Shown: in pieces, positions 1-4,832 of the stretch
Position numbering within the stretch: position 1 is the stretch's first letter
Layout: the number at the start of each line of letters is the position of its first letter
DNA from: Spirulina sp. DLM2.Bin59
GTDB taxonomy: Bacteria > Cyanobacteriota > Cyanobacteriia > Cyanobacteriales > Spirulinaceae
Length of the DNA: 6,078 bases
NCBI GenBank assembly: GCA_007693875.1
Contig: RECT01000203.1
Location: 1-6,078 of the forward strand
Reading direction: 5' to 3'
Translations under genes and position numbers: made by a program
Notes under the pieces: model-generated
What the model was told of the DNA's origin: nothing
The model's input: only the letters and a program-made list of their open reading frames with translations
Databases searched by the model: none

Positions 1-1023
1 GCTCCCCCTGGGGTGGCAAGGGAGGGTAGGGGGCTGGGGAGCTTGGGTGTTTGGCTTGGGCGGGGGGTGATGGCGATCGCCTTTGCCGCTGCGGCTGGGG
101 TGGGGGGCTGGTTTGTTGGCCAAATTTGGTTGGACTATCAGGTGAGGACGGCATCACCGAGGGTGGTGGAGCCGGAGTTAGACCTTTCTCCGGAGGTGGC
201 TCCCCTGCCGATGGAATCGCCGTCCCTCAATTTCCCCCCCACTGATGATGGCGAACCGGAACCCTCGGCGGATTTGCCCGCTGCGGAGCGCGATCGCAAG
301 CTGGAGCTACGCCGTCAGCGGCGGGAGTTGGCCATTGATTATGATTTTTTCGAGGCGTTGGTGGAGGATCGCTATGGCCGAGCACACCCCGACCGTCGGG
401 GGATGCGGTTAACCTCAGAACCGGCGGATCAACTGTGGCGCGATCGCCGCGATGTGGTGGCACAACAGATCCTCGATCAGTTGCAAGAGCTATCGGGGGA
501 GGCCCGCCGCCGTTTGGGGGCCTATAGCCGGGATGATCGCCGTCAATGGGCACAGCGCCTAGAGCGACGCAATGTCACTCTTGCTCCGGTGGAGTTGTTC
601 ACCAATACGGTGTTTTCCCTGTATTTTCCCCAGGATGAGCCGGATCAACAACCGCTGGATCAGGTTTGGAGTGCGATCGCCTTTGACTACATCCGCGCCT
701 TAGAGGTGGGGGAAAACCTGATTCCCCTCACCCCGATCATTGGTACCGAGCTACGCCATGCGGGCAGCCTAGACCCTTGGCAGGGTAAGGTCTTTACCGT
801 AGCCTTGGAAGCGGGCCAATCTTTAACCGCCAATGGGGTCAGTGATTATCCCACCCTGGTGGGAATTTATGATCCCAACGGGCGATCGCTCCTTGCCAAT
901 GGGAATGAGCGCAGTTGGTCGGGTCAGGTCTCCCGAACCGGCTACTATACGATTGCAATCGTCAGCAACGCCCCCCAAACGGTCAATTACAACCTTTACC
1001 TCACTGTTAAAAATGCCCCTTGA
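1..1023 (+). CDS. Membrane-anchored protein with C-terminal PPC-like beta-sandwich; 5' end open, possibly the C-terminal part of a Ser/Thr kinase
   Basis: The frame is open to the left edge (codons for A-P-P-G precede the first candidate start), so the true start may lie outside the window. Internal starts are GTG at 13 (336 aa) and ATG at 70; none has a convincing Shine-Dalgarno. Numbering from GTG 13, a Gly/Arg-rich stretch (3-18) precedes one hydrophobic membrane segment (about 19-40). A Pro/Glu-rich linker follows (about 49-92), then a strongly charged Arg-rich helical region (about 93-235). The C-terminal 90 residues (about 245-333) resemble a bacterial pre-peptidase C-terminal (PPC) beta-sandwich: 'DPWQGKVFTVALEAGQSLT', 'VGIYDPNGRSLLA', 'GYYTIAIVSN', 'YNLYLTV'. 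The soluble part is probably outside the cytoplasmic membrane. I infer from memory of family layout that some cyanobacterial Ser/Thr kinases carry a similar membrane-helical-PPC tail; no kinase motif is visible here. The stop overlaps the next gene's start by 11 nt. Confidence 0.75.
   Translation, partial: APPGVAREGRGLGSLGVWLGRGVMAIAFAAAAGVGGWFVGQIWLDYQVRTASPRVVEPELDLSPEVAPLPMESPSLNFPPTDDGEPEPSADLPAAERDRKLELRRQRRELAIDYDFFEALVEDRYGRAHPDRRGMRLTSEPADQLWRDRRDVVAQQILDQLQELSGEARRRLGAYSRDDRRQWAQRLERRNVTLAPVELFTNTVFSLYFPQDEPDQQPLDQVWSAIAFDYIRALEVGENLIPLTPIIGTELRHAGSLDPWQGKVFTVALEAGQSLTANGVSDYPTLVGIYDPNGRSLLANGNERSWSGQVSRTGYYTIAIVSNAPQTVNYNLYLTVKNAP
20..39 (+). other. Dense G-run cluster, predicted G-quadruplex motif
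   Basis: Four G-tracts (20-22, 24-26, 29-33, 36-39) are separated by loops of 1, 2 and 2 nt, which fits the canonical G3+N1-7 quadruplex pattern on the coding strand. More G-runs follow at 45-47, 58-60, 62-67, 97-100 and 102-107. The runs encode the Gly/Arg-rich segment and part of the membrane helix of the first protein, so they may only reflect Gly/Trp codons. Folding is predicted from pattern alone. Confidence 0.5.
73..889. repeat. HIP1 octamer cluster (five copies of GCGATCGC)
   Basis: Exact copies of the cyanobacterial palindrome GCGATCGC start at 73, 290, 440, 673 and 882, all inside the first coding region. Depending on frame they read as Ala-Ile-Ala, Arg-Asp-Arg or Arg-Ser-Leu, so the repeat is tolerated in different frames and is not forced by one protein motif. 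The next exact copy is not until 3290. Confidence 0.9.
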
Positions 1024-1417
1024 ACGCATCGTCATTCCCGATGGGCGATTGCCCCTGTTTGGCCCCTTTCCCCATGCTATCCGCGCTGGTGATTTGCTTT
1101 TCGTCACCGGGCAACTGGCCGAAGATCCCGAAACTGGGGCAATGGAACTGGGACCCATTGAAGATCAGGTGCGGCGGGTGATGGAGAACCTCAAGATCGT
1201 GCTGACGGAAGCCGGGACTTCCTTTGATCACGCCGTCATGGCCCGGGTCTTCATCACCGATTTACGGGATTTTGAGGTGATGAATCGGGTCTATAGTTCC
1301 TATTTTGCAGCGGGGAAACTGCCCTGTCGCACTACGGTGGGGGTGATGGGTTTGGCGGGAAAAGGTAATGTGGAGATCGATTTAATTGTTTACTGTGGGG
1401 AAACCGGAGAAGCTTAA
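1013..1417 (+). CDS. ridA: RidA family (YjgF/YER057c/UK114) enamine/imine deaminase
   Basis: This 134-aa protein has the usual length and full pattern of the RidA family. RidA proteins are small trimeric enzymes that hydrolyse reactive enamines/imines such as 2-aminoacrylate, released by PLP-dependent enzymes such as threonine dehydratase, to the ketoacid plus ammonia in the cytosol. Family landmarks are the N-terminal 'GPFPHAI' (17-23), 'FVTGQL' (30-35), 'VMENLKIVLTEAG' (56-68), 'RVFITDLRDFEVMN' (78-91), 'LPCRTTVGV' (103-111) and 'VEIDLIV' (120-126). Arg106 and Glu121 align with E. coli RidA Arg105 and Glu120, the key active-site pair; Thr32 stands where E. coli has Ser30. ATG 1013 was chosen because the family N-terminus begins right after it. 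The frame stays open upstream to an ATG at 833, but that extension lies within the preceding gene and does not look like RidA. There is no clear Shine-Dalgarno, so translation is probably coupled to the overlapping upstream gene. Confidence 0.93.
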   Translation: MPLERIVIPDGRLPLFGPFPHAIRAGDLLFVTGQLAEDPETGAMELGPIEDQVRRVMENLKIVLTEAGTSFDHAVMARVFITDLRDFEVMNRVYSSYFAAGKLPCRTTVGVMGLAGKGNVEIDLIVYCGETGEA

Positions 1418-1418
1418 G

Positions 1419-1441
1419 CTAGGCTGAGAACTAAAGCCTAG
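1419..1441. other. Perfect 7-bp inverted repeat between ridA and the YbjN-like gene
   Basis: CTAGGCT (1419-1425) and AGCCTAG (1435-1441) are exact reverse complements around a 9-nt loop. The left arm begins 2 nt after the ridA stop. The right arm ends on the first G of the next gene's Shine-Dalgarno. No T-tract follows, so it is not a classical intrinsic terminator. An mRNA hairpin that stabilises the upstream message or modulates access to the ribosome-binding site is plausible, as is a protein-binding palindrome. Confidence 0.6.
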
Positions 1442-1446
1442 AGGAA
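1441..1446 (+). promoter_or_regulatory. Shine-Dalgarno that decides the start of the YbjN-like gene
   Basis: GAGGAA lies 7 nt before ATG 1454. A TTG two codons upstream (1448) is also in frame but sits only 1 nt after this motif, too close for normal initiation. ATG 1454 is therefore the better start. Confidence 0.65.
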
Positions 1447-1453
1447 TTTGACC

Positions 1454-1900
1454 ATGGATAATTTAGAAACCTTGGCCCCAGACACCGAAGCCCCCGCCAG
1501 TTACTACGACTTGATTGAAACAGTGATTGCCAGTTTGGAGCAAAACGACAGCGCCATGGTTAATCATGGCGACAATGGCACGTTGTGGAAATTTGACTAC
1601 GGCAGTGTGGAGGTCTTCGTACAGCTCACTGGTGAAGGTGAGGAGGATTTCCTCACGGTTTGGTCACCGGTGCTGAAGCTGCCGGTACGGGATGAGTTGG
1701 GGTTATTGCGGAAGCTGATGGCCATGAATTGGTCAGGAACCTTTGAAACCTGCTTTGGGGTTTGCAATGACCAGGTGGTGGTGTTGTCCCAACGCATTGT
1801 TGCCGACCTTTCCGCCGGAGAAATTTCCCGCGCCATTACCCTCGTAGCGACGATCGCCGACGACCATGATGAATCCCTCCAGGCCACCTTTGGGACTTGA
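1454..1900 (+). CDS. YbjN-domain (putative sensory transduction regulator-like) protein
   Basis: A 148-aa acidic, soluble protein with no signal peptide or membrane segment. The layout fits the YbjN family, whose fold resembles type III secretion chaperones. An N-terminal helix (about 17-31, 'YYDLIETVIASLEQND') leads to paired beta-strands ('LWKFDYGSVEVFVQL', 'DFLTVWSPVLKLP'), then a helix with the typical 'LLRKLMAMNW' (about 84-93), strands 'TFETCFGVCNDQVVVLSQRI' and a C-terminal helix 'SAGEISRAITLVATIADDHD'. YbjN proteins are widespread in cyanobacteria, but their molecular role is not well settled; E. coli YbjN has been linked to stress and motility phenotypes. It lacks catalytic motifs and probably acts by binding a partner. 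It is 36 nt after ridA and overlaps the next gene by 35 nt, so it is probably in the same operon. Assignment is by motif pattern and family memory. Confidence 0.8.
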   Translation: MDNLETLAPDTEAPASYYDLIETVIASLEQNDSAMVNHGDNGTLWKFDYGSVEVFVQLTGEGEEDFLTVWSPVLKLPVRDELGLLRKLMAMNWSGTFETCFGVCNDQVVVLSQRIVADLSAGEISRAITLVATIADDHDESLQATFGT

Positions 1901-2633
1901 AGGGGGGCGGCTCTTGCCCCTGTGGCAGGCTCCGGGGGCAGCGCAAATGGCCCTAGATCGGGCACTTCTGGTAGGAATGGGGCAATTCGGCCCCATCCTC
2001 CGATTTTATACCTGGGAACCCGTTGCCATTTCCCTTGGCTACCATCAACAGACCTATCCCGCTGCCTGGAAAACCTTAACCTGCCAAGGCAGGGCAGTGG
2101 ATTTGGTGCGCCGTCCCACCGGAGGGCGGGCAGTGCTCCATCAGGGGGATCTTTGCTATACCCTGCTTATTCCCCACCAACGGGGAACGCGACGACAGAT
2201 CTATGAGCAATGCTGTGAATTTTTGCGGCTTGGTTGGCAAACCCTCGGGATACCCCTCAGTTTTGGGGCCGGCCAACGGGGCTATATCCATCACCCCAGT
2301 TGTTTTAGCACCGCCACCGCTGCGGATTTGGTGACTTCCACAGGGTACAAACTGATTGGCAGTGCTCAACTCCACCGAGGCGGTGTAATTCTCCAGCAGG
2401 GTTCGATGCGCCTTAACCCTGATCCGGGACTGTTTTTTAAGGTGTTTGGGGAGGCGATCGGGGATGGCGTAGTGGGTCCCGCCCCGATGCCAACCATCCC
2501 CAGGATCATCACCGCCCTCCACCAAGCCGCCCAAACCTATTGGGGCTGTCCCTTCCCGGCACAGCCCCTCACGCCCCTAGAATGGGCAGTTTTGGAAAAG
2601 TTAGGGGCTATAAACGCCGAAGCAAGTCATTAA
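1866..2633 (+). CDS. Biotin/lipoate protein ligase family; LipM-like octanoyltransferase or LplA-like ligase
   Basis: A 255-aa protein of the BPL/LplA/LipB fold, which attaches octanoate or lipoate to the lipoyl domains of GcvH and 2-oxoacid dehydrogenase E2 subunits. Visible landmarks are 'RFYTWEPVAISLGYHQ' (46-61), the acyl-binding 'RRPTGGRAVLHQGDLCYTL' (82-100), 'HPSCFST' (143-149), 'GYKLIGSAQ' with Lys162 (160-168) and 'GGVILQQGSM' (172-181). Cys146 in the 'SCF' context matches the position of the catalytic cysteine of Bacillus subtilis LipM. This favours acyl-ACP-dependent octanoyl transfer over ATP-dependent lipoate ligation, though the call is not certain. LipM-like proteins differ from the LipB type common in Gram-negatives. 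The start is ATG 1866 or the adjacent ATG 1869; neither has a Shine-Dalgarno, and the 35-nt overlap with the YbjN-like gene suggests coupled translation. The 3' end overlaps the convergent TPR gene by 26 nt. Confidence 0.88.
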   Translation: MMNPSRPPLGLEGGRLLPLWQAPGAAQMALDRALLVGMGQFGPILRFYTWEPVAISLGYHQQTYPAAWKTLTCQGRAVDLVRRPTGGRAVLHQGDLCYTLLIPHQRGTRRQIYEQCCEFLRLGWQTLGIPLSFGAGQRGYIHHPSCFSTATAADLVTSTGYKLIGSAQLHRGGVILQQGSMRLNPDPGLFFKVFGEAIGDGVVGPAPMPTIPRIITALHQAAQTYWGCPFPAQPLTPLEWAVLEKLGAINAEASH

Positions 2634-3720
2634 CCCGTTCAACCCCCACGGTATTATTTTGCTGTTGATAGAGTTGGCGGGCTCTTTCGAGGGGTTCCCT
2701 TGCCTCTCGCTTCCGGTTGCGGGCAATGAGGGATTCCCCTAAACCCAGGAAACCGAGGGGATTTTGGGGATCGATTTCCGTGACAAAACGGTAGGTGGCG
2801 GTGGCTTCCAAATACCGTTGTTGGCGGAGGTTCAATTCCGCAAAGGCTAACCGCACGTCCGGGGCCTGGGGGGCCAAGCCTACTGCCCGACGGAGAGCTG
2901 CTTGAGCATCATCCCACCGTTGTTGATATTGGTAGATTTTGCCCAGTTGGAGGTGAACTTCAGCATTGTTGGGATCGAGGCGGTTGACGGTTTGGAGGGC
3001 TTTAATCCCTGCGTCATAGTTGCCCATTTGTAAATAGGCGACGGCAAGGGGGAGATAAAGTTTCACCTCGTTGGGGGAGGTTTGGGTGGCTCCTTCCAAG
3101 ATCCTAATTGCTTCCGCCAGTTGGTTTTGCTCAATGAGTAATGTCCCCATCATGGCGTAGATTTGGGGGTGATCGCCCGGATTGTTAGCCAGGAGACGGT
3201 TATAGATCGCCATGGCAACATCGTAGCGACCGAGGCGCAGTTGCATGGCGGCTAACCCCTGATGACTGAGGCTGTCGTTGGGGTCAAGGGCGATCGCTCT
3301 TTCGTAGGATTGGGCCGCAGCGGGGTATTGGCCGGCTTTTGCCTGGCTATAGCCTAGGCCATAGTAAAAACTGGCGTTATTCCCTTCGAGGCGGATGGCC
3401 TGTTGGTAGGCGGCGATCGCCTCCACATAGTTGCCTTGGCTGGCCTGGAGGTAGCCAATACCGGAATAGATCCGGGCATTGTTGGCATCGAGGCGGATGG
3501 CCTGTTCATACACCGCTACGGCGGCGGCGTAGTTGCCCGCATCGGAAAATTCTCGCCCACGACGGAGGAGATCCCGCAGTTCCTGGGAATTGGCGGCGGC
3601 ACTTTGGGACAGGAGCAAGGGTTCGGGGCTGGTTTTGGCTTGGGTTGGTTGAGCTGTTGTCATCGCCACCAGGGCCAACCCCAACAAACTGATCGGTTTC
3701 AAACCAATGAGATTTAGCAT
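2608..3720 (-). CDS. Secreted/periplasmic TPR-repeat protein
   Basis: A 370-aa protein starting at ATG 3720. An N-terminal signal peptide is visible: 'MLNLIGLKPISLLGLALVAM' followed by a cleavable-looking 'PTQA' at 25-28; there is no lipobox cysteine. The frame continues up to a GTG at 3789, but that extension would bury the signal peptide. From about residue 48 the protein is almost entirely tandem 34-residue tetratricopeptide repeats: nine copies starting near 48, 82, 116, 150, 185, 219, 253, 287 and 321. The fourth carries one extra residue. The consensus is well kept ('YEQAIRLDANNA', 'YQQAIRLEGNNA', 'YERAIALDPNDS', 'LQTVNRLDPNNA'). TPRs form a superhelical protein-binding scaffold, here probably in the periplasm; the partner is unknown and no enzymatic domain is fused. 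It lies downstream of the phytyltransferase gene on the same strand after a 127-nt gap, so it may have its own promoter. No good Shine-Dalgarno precedes ATG 3720. Confidence 0.9.
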   Translation of the reverse strand: MLNLIGLKPISLLGLALVAMTTAQPTQAKTSPEPLLLSQSAAANSQELRDLLRRGREFSDAGNYAAAVAVYEQAIRLDANNARIYSGIGYLQASQGNYVEAIAAYQQAIRLEGNNASFYYGLGYSQAKAGQYPAAAQSYERAIALDPNDSLSHQGLAAMQLRLGRYDVAMAIYNRLLANNPGDHPQIYAMMGTLLIEQNQLAEAIRILEGATQTSPNEVKLYLPLAVAYLQMGNYDAGIKALQTVNRLDPNNAEVHLQLGKIYQYQQRWDDAQAALRRAVGLAPQAPDVRLAFAELNLRQQRYLEATATYRFVTEIDPQNPLGFLGLGESLIARNRKREAREPLERARQLYQQQNNTVGVERVNDLLRRL

Positions 3721-3847
3721 AGACAAAGGTTTTCGACTGTGTGAGAGAGAGAACGTTGCAATCTTAACACTTCCGTAAGAAATGTTCACAAAGCGATACT
3801 TTAGTCTCGCTTATGTGCTAGTTCTGGCGGCAAGATGGGGTGGGGCT
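3721..3847 (-). promoter_or_regulatory. Intergenic region upstream of the TPR gene, possible promoter
   Basis: This 127-nt gap, the largest in the window, is more AT-rich than the flanking genes. Read on the - strand, TTGTGA (3786-3791) and TAAGAT (3761-3766) each match 4 of 6 bases of the sigma-70 -35 and -10 consensus, but the 19-nt spacing is long, so the promoter is tentative. Between the -10 candidate and ATG 3720 is a (GA)5 run (3743-3752, CT-rich in the transcript), and no Shine-Dalgarno is evident. An imperfect stem-loop lies at 3792-3811. Confidence 0.25.
3792..3811 (-). terminator. Weak stem-loop downstream of the phytyltransferase gene
   Basis: AGCGA (3792-3796) pairs with TCGCT (3807-3811), extended by two inner pairs after one mismatch, around a 4-nt loop. 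It lies 37 nt past the hpt stop in the direction of transcription. No T-run follows on the - strand, so it could be a weak transcript end, an RNA-stabilising hairpin or chance. Confidence 0.2.
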
Positions 3848-4789
3848 TTAGACCCAGGTTTTCGGTAGAGCCAACCAACAGGCGAGGGGAAAGAGGAAAT
3901 ATTCTGCAAAAAACAGCAGCCAAATAAATTGATAAAAGCGGGCGATCGCCCCCTTATCTGCCAAATTCACCCGACGACTGCGCCACCCGAGGGCCAGCAA
4001 GAGGGCGAAATGGCCGAGGATCATGATGTTGGGATCTAATCCCCGAATGGCCAGGAGGCCCACGGCAATCATTAACCCATAGCAAAAGGCGATCAATGTA
4101 CAGCAGAGGGCAAAGACGGCGGGTTTACCGAGGGTGAGGGTGAGGGTTTGGATCTGGTAATGGCGATCGCCCTCTAGATCCGGCATATCTTTAAACAGGG
4201 CGATGGCGATGCTAAAGAGCAAAATAAACCCAGTGAGCACCCAAACCGGTACAGGAATCACCTCACCGCCAAACTGTTGGGCAAAATGCCAAGATAACCC
4301 GAGGTTGACCACCACCCCCCGCACCGTCAAAATACAAAACGCTGCCCAGAAAGAAAACCGTTTCAACCGGATCGGCGGTGTTGAATAGGCTGTGCCAATG
4401 GCCATGCTCACAGCGACGGTTAACCAGAGCCACAGTCCCCCGAGGCTGAGGGTAAGGGCGAGGAGGGCGGCAATGCCCACAATTCTCTGACCTTGGCGGC
4501 GGGTAAATGCGCCAGCGGCGAGGGGGAGATGGGGCTTATTGATCCGGTCAATCTCCACATCAAACAATTGATTTAATCCGACAATATACACGTTGCCCGC
4601 CAAGCAGGCCAGCCAAGCCAGGGCGAGGGTGAAGAGGGTTTGAGGCGTGAAGGGGTGAGCAGTGGTGAAAAGGGCGATCGCCCACAGGGCCACCACACTC
4701 AGACTCGTCCCGATAATCGTATGGGGTCGGGCAAACCGCCAGCCCTGACGAGCAAACCCCCAAAAGTGTGACCAATTTAATAACAACAT
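3848..4789 (-). CDS. hpt: Homogentisate phytyltransferase (UbiA prenyltransferase family), tocopherol biosynthesis
   Basis: A 313-aa polytopic membrane protein that condenses homogentisate with phytyl diphosphate, with decarboxylation, to give 2-methyl-6-phytylbenzoquinol, the committed step to tocopherols (vitamin E). It closely follows the pattern I recall for Synechocystis Slr1736: 'RFARPHTIIGTSLSV' (18-32), 'LACLAGNVYIVGLNQLFD' (60-77), 'LKRFSFWAAFCILTVRG' (142-158), 'FKDMPDLEGDR' (199-209), 'IQTLTLTLGK' (213-222) and 'FYQFIWLLFFAEY' (285-297). The two UbiA diphosphate/Mg2+ motifs are intact: Asn73-Asp77-Asp81 in 'NQLFDVEID' and Asp201/Asp204/Asp208. About eight to nine hydrophobic segments are visible. 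ATG 4789 is preferred to the in-frame TTG at 4795. A TAAAAT (4796-4801, - strand) sits just upstream but too close to the start for a normal leader. The ATPase gene ends 43 nt upstream on the same strand, so read-through is possible. UbiA relatives (ChlG, UbiA, MenA) fit the motifs less well. Confidence 0.96.
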   Translation of the reverse strand: MLLLNWSHFWGFARQGWRFARPHTIIGTSLSVVALWAIALFTTAHPFTPQTLFTLALAWLACLAGNVYIVGLNQLFDVEIDRINKPHLPLAAGAFTRRQGQRIVGIAALLALTLSLGGLWLWLTVAVSMAIGTAYSTPPIRLKRFSFWAAFCILTVRGVVVNLGLSWHFAQQFGGEVIPVPVWVLTGFILLFSIAIALFKDMPDLEGDRHYQIQTLTLTLGKPAVFALCCTLIAFCYGLMIAVGLLAIRGLDPNIMILGHFALLLALGWRSRRVNLADKGAIARFYQFIWLLFFAEYFLFPLACWLALPKTWV

Positions 4790-4832
4790 CCCCAAATTTT
4801 ATCAAAAACCAAAACCCCAGAGCCTCCTCTCC

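Noticed and set aside
227..553. Open frame on the - strand opposite the first gene
   Set aside because: It is a Pro/Arg-rich shadow of a GC-rich coding strand with no recognisable domain or start signal. The same applies to antisense frames at 823-1158, 1597-1965, 2076-2534 and 3339-3717.
833..1012. Upstream in-frame extension of RidA from ATG 833 (194 aa)
   Set aside because: The extra 60 residues lie wholly inside the preceding gene in another frame, do not resemble RidA, and would make the protein far longer than the family norm of about 125-135 aa.
3721..3789. N-terminal extension of the TPR protein to GTG 3789
   Set aside because: It would put 23 residues in front of a clear signal peptide starting at ATG 3720. 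The DNA there is AT-rich and looks intergenic.
4560..4805. 81-aa open frame on the - strand overlapping the start of hpt
   Set aside because: It lies out of frame within the well-supported phytyltransferase and has low-complexity, non-protein-like composition.
4819..4830. Small hairpin (AGAG/CTCT, 4-bp stem) followed by a T-rich stretch between the ATPase gene and hpt
   Set aside because: The stem is too short for a credible intrinsic terminator, and the T-run is interrupted by G's.
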